Shown here: positions 1-5,375 of the stretch, one piece after another
Layout: each line of letters opens with the position of its first letter
Position numbering within the stretch: the stretch's first letter is position 1
NCBI GenBank assembly: GCA_020718945.1
Contig: DYRB01000138.1
Coordinates: 1 to 7,325 of the forward strand
Source of the DNA: Lamprocystis purpurea
Lineage (GTDB): Bacteria > Pseudomonadota > Gammaproteobacteria > Chromatiales > Chromatiaceae
Reading direction: 5' to 3'
Length of the DNA stretch: 7,325 nt
Program-made: the position numbers and the translations under genes
The notes under the pieces: generated by a model
What the model was told of the DNA's origin: nothing
The model's input: only the letters and a program-made list of their open reading frames with translations
Databases searched by the model: none

Positions 1-58
1 TGGCAAGGACGACGTGGTCGATGCCGAGTTTGAAGAGGTCAAGGACGGCCGCAAGTGA
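1..58 (+). CDS. dnaK: DnaK (Hsp70 chaperone), C-terminal tail only
   Basis: Reading from base 2, the window opens with 18 codons ending GKDDVVDAEFEEVKDGRK and a TGA at 56-58. The VVDAEFEEVK ending is the typical acidic C-terminal tail of bacterial DnaK, the ATP-dependent Hsp70 chaperone of the cytoplasm; in this family the tail follows the substrate-binding lid. The gene is cut by the window edge, so no domain beyond the tail can be examined. The assignment is reinforced by a complete dnaJ downstream on the same strand, its usual neighbour and co-chaperone. The 189-bp gap to dnaJ is occupied by repeats. Confidence 0.93.
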   Translation, partial: GKDDVVDAEFEEVKDGRK

Positions 59-62
59 CCTC

Positions 63-144
63 GTAGGATGGGTTGAGCGATAGCGAAACCCATCGGTTGC
101 GGCGTGACCGGATGATGGGTTTCGCTGCGCTCTACCCATCCTAC
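63..144. repeat. Imperfect palindromic intergenic repeat, GTAGGATGGG type
   Basis: The left arm (63-94) begins GTAGGATGGGTTGAGCG and ends GCGAAACCCATC. The right arm (114-144) is its reverse complement apart from one 1-base indel and two substitutions, so about 29 of 32 positions pair. A 19-base centre separates the arms, giving a long cruciform or RNA hairpin. From memory, elements with GTAGGATGGG heads and GCGAAACCCATC inner arms are scattered between genes in many proteobacteria. No coding capacity or clear target duplication is seen. Lying just after dnaK, it could fold in the transcript and damp read-through into dnaJ or protect the dnaK 3' end; that is inference. Confidence 0.85.
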
Positions 145-169
145 ACGCTCACCCGATCGACAAACTGGC

Positions 170-237
170 GATGGGCACGGCGCGGCCGGCCTTGCACCAG
201 TCCTTGCCGCCAGTGGCGGCGCCTTTGCCCATCCTAC
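170..237. repeat. Second, related palindromic repeat abutting dnaJ
   Basis: The left arm GATGGGCACGGCGC (170-183) pairs with the right arm GCGCCTTTGCCCATC (219-233) apart from a short mismatch or indel. The right arm continues into CCTAC, the reverse complement of the GTAGG head seen in the repeat at 63-144. The interior contains the 8-bp palindrome GGCCGGCC (184-191) and a perfect 6-bp hairpin, GCCGCC and GGCGGC around AGT (206-220). It appears to be a second member of the same broad repeat class with a different inner arm. It ends about 10 bp before the dnaJ start codon. Confidence 0.65.
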
Positions 238-247
238 CGACTCCCCC

Positions 248-1372
248 ATGTCCAAGCGCGATTTCTACGAGGTCTTAGGCGTCAGCCGCAATGCCAGCGA
301 GGCCGACATCAAGAAGGCCTACCGGCGGCTCGCCATGAAGTACCACCCGGACCGTAACGCCGGTGACACGGCCACGGAGCAGCAGTTCAAGGAGGCCAAG
401 GAGGCTTACGAGGTCCTCACCGACCCCAAGAAGCGCTCTGCCTATGACCAGTTCGGCCACGCCGGGGTCAACGCCGGGGCCGGGGCCGGGGGCTTCGGCG
501 GGGAGGGCAACTTCTCCGACATCTTCGGCGATGTCTTTGGCGACATCTTCGGCGGGCGCGGCGGGGCGCGGCGCTCCAACCGTGGGGCGGACTTGCGCTA
601 CGATCTGAGCCTGACCCTGGAGGAGGCGGTCGCCGGTAAGGAGGTCAAGATCCGCATCCCCACCGCCGTGGAGTGTCAGTTCTGCGGCGGCTCCGGGGCC
701 AAGGCCGGGACCAAGCCCAAGGCCTGTCCGACCTGCGGCGGGGCCGGCCAGGTGCGGATGCAGCAGGGGTTCTTCTCCATTCAGCAGGCCTGTCCGCAGT
801 GTCGGGGGACCGGGCAGGTCATCGAAGAGCCCTGCACCCATTGCCGCGGGGCAGGGCGGGTGCAGGAGCACAAGACCCTGTCGGTCAAGGTCCCGGCCGG
901 GGTAGACAGCGGCGACCGCATCCGCCTGGCGGGGGAGGGGGAGCGAGGGCCCCACGGCGGCGCGGCGGGGGACCTCTATGTCCAGGTCCAAGTGCAGGAG
1001 CACCCGATCTTCACCCGCGAGGACAGCCATCTGTTCTGCGAGGTCCCCATCGGCTTTGTCGAGGCAGCCCTGGGCGGGGACCTGGAAGTCCCGACCCTGG
1101 AGGGCAAGGTGGTGCTGAAGATCCCCGCCGGGACCCAGACCGGCAAGATGTTCCGCGTCCGCGGCAAGGGGGTGCGCCCGGTGCGCGGCGGCGTGGTCGG
1201 CGACCTGATCTGCCGGGTGATCCTGGAGACCCCGGTCAACCTCACCGAGCGGCAGAAGGAACTGCTGCGGGAGTTCGACGACAGCGTGCGCGCCGGCGGC
1301 GAGCGTCACAGCCCCAACTCCAGTTCCTGGCTCGATGGGGTCAAAGGGTTCTTCGAAAAGATGGGATTCTGA
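248..1372 (+). CDS. dnaJ: Chaperone protein DnaJ (Hsp40, type I)
   Basis: Complete 374-aa DnaJ, the normal length. It stimulates DnaK ATPase activity and delivers unfolded clients in the cytoplasm. In order there is a J domain (about residues 4-70) with the essential HPD at 33-35, a Gly/Phe-rich linker (about 73-106) with repeated DIFGD/DVFGD motifs, and a zinc-binding domain with all four CxxCxGxG repeats (C143, C160, C182, C196). The C-terminal substrate-binding beta domains follow, then a tail ending GFFEKMGF. The ATG start gives the canonical N-terminus [12 protein letters not shown]. No Shine-Dalgarno sequence is visible; the bases just before the start are pyrimidine-rich (CCGACTCCCCC), and a palindromic repeat lies immediately upstream. 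Co-transcription with dnaK is expected from family knowledge. I see no separate heat-shock promoter. Confidence 0.98.
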   Translation: MSKRDFYEVLGVSRNASEADIKKAYRRLAMKYHPDRNAGDTATEQQFKEAKEAYEVLTDPKKRSAYDQFGHAGVNAGAGAGGFGGEGNFSDIFGDVFGDIFGGRGGARRSNRGADLRYDLSLTLEEAVAGKEVKIRIPTAVECQFCGGSGAKAGTKPKACPTCGGAGQVRMQQGFFSIQQACPQCRGTGQVIEEPCTHCRGAGRVQEHKTLSVKVPAGVDSGDRIRLAGEGERGPHGGAAGDLYVQVQVQEHPIFTREDSHLFCEVPIGFVEAALGGDLEVPTLEGKVVLKIPAGTQTGKMFRVRGKGVRPVRGGVVGDLICRVILETPVNLTERQKELLREFDDSVRAGGERHSPNSSSWLDGVKGFFEKMGF

Positions 1373-1381
1373 GTCCCTGGC

Positions 1382-1410
1382 TTGACGGCTGCCGCTCCAA
1401 GTGGTGAATT
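1382..1410 (+). promoter_or_regulatory. Possible weak sigma70-type promoter upstream of the 1516 gene
   Basis: TTGACG at 1382-1387 is a good -35 match. After a 17-base spacer comes TGAATT (1405-1410), which matches the -10 consensus at only three of six positions. It sits in the 143-bp gap after dnaJ, where a promoter for the next gene would be expected. The match may be chance. Confidence 0.22.
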
Positions 1411-1418
1411 GTCACCTG

Positions 1419-1438
1419 CAGGTCCGTGTCGACACCTG
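1419..1438. other. Small hairpin after dnaJ
   Basis: CAGGT (1419-1423) can pair with ACCTG (1434-1438), and the 10-bp perfect palindrome GTGTCGACAC occupies 1426-1435. There is no T-tract, so intrinsic terminator function is unsupported. The palindrome could be a dimeric protein-binding site or chance. Confidence 0.25.
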
Positions 1439-1515
1439 GCGACGAATACGGCGTGATCCACGGGGCAGGGAGATGCGGCCCATCCGGGGTCGCGTGACGT
1501 CAATTACAGAGGGGC

Positions 1516-3162
1516 ATGCCGGTGGCCAATATCTCCTGGGACGCGTGGCGCACAACCTACGACGTCGTCCTCACCGGGGAGATACTCCCCGATTACCAGC
1601 CCGAAGCGGTGCAGAAGGCAGTCGCCGAGATCTTCCAGGCCGATACCCCTGGGGTAATCGACCTGTTCAGCGGCGGCGACAAAATCGTGAAGCGGCGCCT
1701 GTCGCGGCTCAAGGCGCAACGTTACGTCCAGGCCATCGGGCAGGCCGGTGCCGTGGTCCGAATGCAGATCACGCCGAAGCCGACGTCGCAAAAGGCAAAG
1801 GTGCGTCGGCCCGGGAGCAAGCGGTCGTCCCGCCACCACCACACCACCGGGTCCGCCGCGGCACCGCCGATGCCCGTCGGCAGCGATCCGCTAGCATCGA
1901 CACCTCAGGCCCCCGACGCCATCGGCGCCAGCCCGGCCTACGGCCCGCCGCCGACCACGGAGGGGGAGTTCTGTTGGAAGACCGCCGGTATCACCCTGGC
2001 GATAGGCTTGATCCTTGGCCTGGCCCTCGGCTACTGGCAGTTTGGGCACTGGCGCGACAACCTCGTTACCCTCAATGCGGCCGAGAAGGCCCAGATCGAG
2101 CAACTTCAGGCCGAGGTTACTGAGACCCTGCTCGACCTGTCGTCGGCGACCGGCCGGCTGCGCGCCCTGGAGCCCGGGCTGACCAAGTCCCTGGTGGACG
2201 CCCGTCTCGAGACCCTGCGCAACACCAAGGCGCTCATCGAACAGCGCATCGCGGCCATCCGCACCGGTTCGCGTATTCGCAGCGATGCCCCGGGGGCCCA
2301 GGGCGACCCAAAAGGGGCCGAGCAATTGGCCCGGGACATGGCCGAGCAGAAGCGCGAGATCGCCAACCTGCGCATGGGGGTGAACAGCCCCGGAGGCATG
2401 GGGGGGGCCCTCAATCCTGCCACCCTGGCGGCCCAGGAACAGTCCCTGGTCATGATGCGCCTGGCCTATGTCTCCGCCAAGTACGGGTTGCCGGGCTTCA
2501 AGGTCAGGCACGATGGCCGGCTGCAGGCGTCCCCGCCGGCGGCTGCGGCCGCCGTGTCGACTGCCCCCGCAGAACCCGCGCCACCGCCGCCCGTTGATGT
2601 CCGCATTCCAGCCGGGGCAGGGCCTTTCGGGCTGACCATGGGGCGTTCTGCGAGGGAACTGATGGGTATCGAGATCCCCTCGGCCCCGGGGCGCTATATC
2701 CTGGATACGGTGCCGACCCCGCATCAGGCCTTTGTGAAATATGTGGCGGAGGCTGCCCCGCGGGCGGGCCTGTGCTGGATCAAGGGCATGGGGCGGGCGA
2801 TTCAGACTGACCGGCTTGGGACCCAACTGCGCGAGGAATACACCCGCATTCGCGACGAACTGGTCAAGGCCTACGGGAAGGACTTCAAGGAGACCGACCA
2901 CCTGGCGCCGGAGTCGCTGTGGAAGGAACCCGGGGACTGGATGATGGGGCTGGTCCAGAAGGACCGCGCCTTGATGTCCACCTGGCATGCCGCAGAGGCA
3001 TCCCCGCTACCGCACGCCCTGTCCAGCGTAGCCATTTCCGTCAGCGCCAGTTCCAGCGGCGAGGGGTACGTCTATCTCGAATATCAGTTTGCCAACGGGC
3101 CCCAGTGCGAGGCTGAGTTTTCCGCCAAGCCGGATGCCGGGCCCCCGGGAAACGCTGAATAG
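1516..3162 (+). CDS. Unassigned single-pass membrane protein with coiled coil and conserved C-terminal domain
   Basis: 548 aa; function not known. Residues about 14-85 form a small domain (YDVVLTGEILP, then FSGGDKIVKRRLS at 51-63, then AQRYVQAIGQAGAVVRM). It resembles a short N-terminal module I recall from many uncharacterised gammaproteobacterial membrane proteins. A basic, His/Pro/Ala-rich linker leads to one transmembrane helix (about 156-174). Heptad-like charged helices follow (about 182-250 and 268-325), then an Ala/Pro linker (about 340-363). The C-terminal domain (about 365-500) contains PFGLTMG, GLCWIKGMG (418-426), a Tyr/Arg-rich helix and WMMGLVQKDRALMSTW (from 475). This resembles a domain of unknown function found in stand-alone bacterial proteins. 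The cytoplasmic or periplasmic side of each end is unresolved. The GAGGGG ribosome site ends one base before ATG 1516, so GTG 1522 (residue 3, about 9 bases away) may be the true start. Confidence 0.85.
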   Translation: MPVANISWDAWRTTYDVVLTGEILPDYQPEAVQKAVAEIFQADTPGVIDLFSGGDKIVKRRLSRLKAQRYVQAIGQAGAVVRMQITPKPTSQKAKVRRPGSKRSSRHHHTTGSAAAPPMPVGSDPLASTPQAPDAIGASPAYGPPPTTEGEFCWKTAGITLAIGLILGLALGYWQFGHWRDNLVTLNAAEKAQIEQLQAEVTETLLDLSSATGRLRALEPGLTKSLVDARLETLRNTKALIEQRIAAIRTGSRIRSDAPGAQGDPKGAEQLARDMAEQKREIANLRMGVNSPGGMGGALNPATLAAQEQSLVMMRLAYVSAKYGLPGFKVRHDGRLQASPPAAAAAVSTAPAEPAPPPPVDVRIPAGAGPFGLTMGRSARELMGIEIPSAPGRYILDTVPTPHQAFVKYVAEAAPRAGLCWIKGMGRAIQTDRLGTQLREEYTRIRDELVKAYGKDFKETDHLAPESLWKEPGDWMMGLVQKDRALMSTWHAAEASPLPHALSSVAISVSASSSGEGYVYLEYQFANGPQCEAEFSAKPDAGPPGNAE

Positions 3163-3170
3163 TGCGCTTC

Positions 3171-3222
3171 CCGTCCGCGGTACACTGCGGCCGAACCGAG
3201 GCGGAAGGGCGGACGGTTCCGC
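3171..3222 (+). promoter_or_regulatory. Probable yebG leader: -10-like element and nested hairpins
   Basis: TACACT at 3181-3186 matches the sigma70 -10 consensus at four of six bases, but no convincing -35 lies 16-18 bases upstream. Inverted repeats CCGTCCGC (3171-3178) with GCGGACGG (3209-3216), and GCGGAA (3201-3206) with TTCCGC (3217-3222), could form competing hairpins in the DNA or leader RNA. The E. coli yebG gene is LexA-controlled, but no CTGT-N8-ACAG operator is visible here. Promoter use is inference. Confidence 0.33.
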
Positions 3223-3258
3223 ACGCCGCATCACCCAGCACATCGGGAGCCTAGCACC

Positions 3259-3564
3259 GTGATCGAGATCGAATATGTCGTCAGAGACCAGAAGGGGGTC
3301 GAGAGATTGCGCACGACCGACAAGAAGGCCGCGGACGCCTATGACAAGGCCCTGGAGACTGCCGAGCGCCTGGCGGACCTGCTGCGCCACGACCGGGTCC
3401 TGCCCGGATTGGCGGAGACGGACATGGAGGAACTGACCATCTACCTGGCCCGCAACGCCCGCAACATCGAACGTATCCTCAAGGGCAAGGAACCGGACCT
3501 CACAGGCGAGACGGAGACCACCGAGGCCACGGACAAGGTCACGCCGCTGCGCGCTGCGGGCTGA
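3259..3564 (+). CDS. yebG: YebG-family protein (DNA-damage-associated)
   Basis: 101 aa, close to the size of E. coli YebG (96 aa). The N-terminus IEIEYVVRDQ followed by KKAADAYDKALETAERLADLL lines up by memory with the E. coli VEVKYVVIRE and KKEADAYDKMLDTADLLDTWL. The later helical part and acidic, Glu/Thr-rich tail also fit. YebG is a small SOS-induced protein in E. coli whose biochemical role is poorly defined, so no activity is claimed. It starts with GTG, preceded by GGGAG at 3245-3249 with 9-base spacing. It is probably monocistronic: there is a 96-bp leader upstream and a strong GC hairpin 22 bp after the stop codon. Unlike the E. coli gene it has no recognisable LexA box, so its regulation may differ. 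Confidence 0.85.
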   Translation: MIEIEYVVRDQKGVERLRTTDKKAADAYDKALETAERLADLLRHDRVLPGLAETDMEELTIYLARNARNIERILKGKEPDLTGETETTEATDKVTPLRAAG

Positions 3565-3586
3565 TCGCGTCGCGACCCAAGCCACT

Positions 3587-3611
3587 GCCGCGGGCCCACC
3601 GGGCCCGCGGC
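3587..3611 (+). terminator. Perfect GC hairpin after yebG, terminator-like
   Basis: GCCGCGGGCCC (3587-3597), loop ACC, then GGGCCCGCGGC (3601-3611) form a perfect 11-bp stem with a 3-base loop. It begins 22 bases after the yebG stop. The following bases (GCATTGTGG) lack a U-tract, so it is not a textbook intrinsic terminator, although GC-rich genomes often use such stems. The symmetry could work in both directions. Confidence 0.5.
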
Positions 3612-3725
3612 GCATTGTGGCGGCGGTGAGGAGCGGGTGGGCAGTGAGCAGGCCAAACTGCCAGGCCGGAGCCCGGCGTGGAGATGATGGCTCAGAGCAA
3701 CGCAGCCCGCCCCTGTGACTCTACG

Positions 3726-3753
3726 ACTAAACATAATATCGATTATGCGGCCT
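3726..3753 (-). other. dif-like XerC/XerD recombination site
   Basis: Read on the minus strand, an 11-bp XerC-type arm AGGCCGCATAA (3753-3743) is followed by a 6-bp centre TCGATA (3742-3737) and an 11-bp XerD-type arm TTATGTTTAGT (3736-3726). The E. coli dif site is arm GGTGCGCATAA, centre TGTATA, arm TTATGTTAAAT; 21 of 28 positions match, including the whole inner core GCATAA and TTATGTT. Arm length, 6-bp spacing and the CATAA/TTATG inner symmetry are diagnostic of Xer sites. Chromosomal dif is normally closer to consensus, so this may be an accessory dif-like site used by a plasmid or integrative element, or a diverged or decayed site. It lies in a gene-poor interval between yebG and a deleted regulator gene. 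Confidence 0.68.
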
Positions 3754-3897
3754 TGTGCAGGCGCCGCAGCCGCCAGTCCCTCGGCCATCCCCAGATCCGC
3801 GATCAGCGGCACAGCGAACTGAGGAACACGCGCAGATCGCGTGCCAGACCACTATGCGGCGGCTGAGGCCGCACACCGTGGTGTGTGAACAAGGTGA

Positions 3898-4083
3898 ACC
3901 GCCGGGGGCCTGTACCTGATCCACAGCGGTCGGGTGAAGCCTTATCGCATCGGCGACGATGGCCGTGCGGGCTGCTCCCGGGAAATGGTCAGCCGGGTGA
4001 TCACGGACCTGCGCAACGCTGGCCTACCGGAGGTCAGGGGCAAGCGATTCGTCATCCTCAGGCCCCTGCCGCGCCGCCGCTGA
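3898..4083 (+). pseudogene. Crp/Fnr-family regulator remnant with a large internal deletion
   Basis: One frame reads GGLYLIHSGRVKPYRIGDDG (3904-3963), the typical beta-barrel segment of a Crp/Fnr cyclic-nucleotide-binding-type domain. It runs directly into GCSREMVSRVITDLRNAGL (3970-4026), the DNA-recognition helix-turn-helix, then EVRGKRFVILRPLPRRR and TGA. In intact family members of about 220-250 aa these segments are separated by roughly 100 or more residues (rest of the barrel, dimer helix, start of the HTH). Those are missing here, as is the N-terminus. An in-frame TGA at 3895-3897 lies just before the fragment, and no start codon with a ribosome site precedes the LYLI segment. It is best read as a truncated, nonfunctional relic, joined in frame across the deletion. 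Confidence 0.78.
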
Positions 4084-4120
4084 ACCGCACGACATGGGGC
4101 TGTGCGGCGACCTGGACCGG

Positions 4121-4129
4121 TGCTATGGT
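4121..4129 (+). promoter_or_regulatory. Extended -10 promoter-like element before the aminotransferase gene
   Basis: TGCTATGGT carries the TGN extension plus TATGGT, which matches the -10 consensus at four of six positions. It is 31 bases upstream of the start at 4160. No good -35 is visible, which extended -10 promoters can tolerate. Its position between the regulator relic and the gene start makes it the best promoter candidate for the aminotransferase and possibly the phosphotransferase gene after it. Confidence 0.33.
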
Positions 4130-4159
4130 CGGGCCGTCCCCACGCACAGGTCCGCCCCC

Positions 4160-5314
4160 ATGCATCCCGCCAGACATCCCGAGTTCGACCTCTCCCCCGA
4201 CCTGATCCACCTCAATCATGCCGGGGTCTCCCCCTGGCCCAGGCGGGCCGCGGAGGCGGTGAGCCGCTTCGCCGCGGAGAATGCCGCCTGGGGCTCCCTG
4301 GACTACCCGGGCTGGCTGGCCACCGAGCACAGGTTGCGCGAGCGTCTGGCCGCCCTGATCGGGGCGCCCTCCCCCGCGGACATAGCCTTGACCAAGAGCA
4401 CCTCCGAGGGCCTGTCCATAGTCGCCTATGGCCTGGACTGGCGCCCGGGGGACAACCTGGTCGGCATTGCCCAGGAGTTCCCCTCCAATCGGGTGTTGTG
4501 GGAGTCCCTGGCCCCCCAGGGCGTCGCCTACCGGCAACTGGACCTGGACGCCTGCGTGGCCGCCGGCCGGGACCCGGAGACCGAACTCCTGTCCCTGTGC
4601 GACCCGCGCACCCGGCTGGTGGCAGTCAGTTGGGTGCAGTACGCCCGCGGCCTGCGCCTGGACCTGGAGCGGCTGTCCCAGGGCTGTCGCGACCGCGGCA
4701 TCCTGCTCGGCATCGACGGCATCCAGGGCCTGGGTGCCCTCCCCTTCGACCTCGGCCGCACCCCGGTGGACTTCATCGCCGCCGACGGCCACAAGTGGCT
4801 GATGGGCCCGGAGGGACTGGCCCTGCTCTATGTCGAGCCCAGCCTGCGCGGCCGGCTGCGCCTGAACCAGTACGGCTGGCATATGCTGGAGCATTGCGGG
4901 GACTACGAGCGCCGCGACTGGGCCCCGGCGGCGGACGCCCGGCGTTTCGAGTGCGGCAGCCCCAACCTGCTGGCGGCCCAGGGCCTGGAGGCGAGCCTGG
5001 CCCTGCTCCAGGAAGTCGGCATGAACCAGGTCCAGGTCGCCATCGCGGCCCGCATGGACCACCTGATCGCAGGCATTGATGCCCTAGGCTACCCGATCAT
5101 CAGCCCCCGAGACCCGGACCGGCGGGCCGGCATCCTCACCTTCAGCGTCCCCGGCGCCGATCCGGGGCGGCTCTATGCGGCGCTCATGGCCCGGCGGGTA
5201 CTGTGTGCCCAGCGCGGCGGGGGCTTGCGCTTCTCGCCCCATTTCTACACCCCGTTCAATGACCTGGATCGCGCACTTGACCTTGTTACTCATATAAAGG
5301 TTTCCGGCGCATAG
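4160..5314 (+). CDS. PLP-dependent class V aminotransferase / cysteine desulfurase-like enzyme
   Basis: 384 aa, usual length for fold-type I class V enzymes (the group of CsdA/SufS, isopenicillin-N epimerase and kynureninase-like proteins). It begins HPEFDLSPDLIHLNHAGVSP. TKSTSEGLS is the phosphate-binding region, DGIQ (D186, Q189) contacts the PLP ring, and HK in DGHKWLMGPEG (K212) is the Schiff-base lysine. R357 in GGGLRFSPHFY fits the substrate-carboxylate arginine. C349 (VLCAQRGGG) lies near where desulfurases carry their catalytic Cys, but the SufS-type motif around it is absent, so desulfurase activity is uncertain. The substrate is unknown. ATG 4160 is preceded by a weak ACAGG site (4146-4150, 9-base spacing). 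An in-frame ATG at 4094 would add 22 unconserved residues and has no ribosome site. The next gene is 61 bp away on the same strand. Confidence 0.88.
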   Translation: MHPARHPEFDLSPDLIHLNHAGVSPWPRRAAEAVSRFAAENAAWGSLDYPGWLATEHRLRERLAALIGAPSPADIALTKSTSEGLSIVAYGLDWRPGDNLVGIAQEFPSNRVLWESLAPQGVAYRQLDLDACVAAGRDPETELLSLCDPRTRLVAVSWVQYARGLRLDLERLSQGCRDRGILLGIDGIQGLGALPFDLGRTPVDFIAADGHKWLMGPEGLALLYVEPSLRGRLRLNQYGWHMLEHCGDYERRDWAPAADARRFECGSPNLLAAQGLEASLALLQEVGMNQVQVAIAARMDHLIAGIDALGYPIISPRDPDRRAGILTFSVPGADPGRLYAALMARRVLCAQRGGGLRFSPHFYTPFNDLDRALDLVTHIKVSGA

Positions 5315-5375
5315 GCAGTTGCCCCGAGGCGGGTTAACCTAGGCCCCCACCACACCACATCAGAGGGGCAGAGGC

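Larger units (their letters stand above)
3565..3897. other. Gene-poor interval with hairpins and the dif-like site
   Basis: No ORF here has recognisable protein sequence. Besides the GC hairpin (3587-3611) and the dif-like site (3726-3753), it holds two small hairpins: GCCGG with CCGGC (3665-3677), and CACAC with GTGTG (3872-3885). Short open frames on both strands lack ribosome sites and family motifs. The stretch 3754-3897 may be decayed sequence brought in with, or left by, whatever disrupted the regulator gene just downstream. Confidence 0.4.

Noticed and set aside
73..357. 94-aa open frame across the dnaK-dnaJ spacer
   Set aside because: It runs through two palindromic repeats and into dnaJ in the wrong frame, with no ribosome site.
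275..1309. 344-aa open frame antisense to dnaJ
   Set aside because: It is a codon-bias shadow of a certain gene in GC-rich DNA; the translation has low complexity and no family motif.
1891..2988. 365-aa antisense open frame under the membrane protein gene
   Set aside because: It has no recognisable domain, while the plus-strand frame has coherent modules, a membrane helix and a ribosome site.
3441..3812. 123-aa minus-strand open frame overlapping the end of yebG
   Set aside because: No recognisable protein features; it reads through the GC hairpin and the dif-like site.
3678..3866. 62-aa plus-strand open frame over the dif-like site
   Set aside because: Arg-rich with no motif; it overlaps the Xer site and lacks a ribosome site.
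3885..4205. 106-aa open frame overlapping the regulator relic
   Set aside because: It is the wrong frame; the Crp/Fnr motifs are read in a different frame of the same strand.
4058..5062. 334-aa antisense open frame under the aminotransferase gene
   Set aside because: Shadow frame rich in Gly, Ala and Gln; the plus strand has all PLP-enzyme motifs.
5277..5298. TTGACC and TATAAA upstream of the phosphotransferase gene
   Set aside because: The hexamers look good individually, but the spacer is only 10 bases, too short for a sigma70 promoter, and both lie inside the aminotransferase coding sequence.
1507..5370. The 10-mer CAGAGGGGCA before two genes (1507-1516 and 5361-5370)
   Set aside because: It is explained by both carrying a strong ribosome-binding site; no further shared sequence surrounds it.
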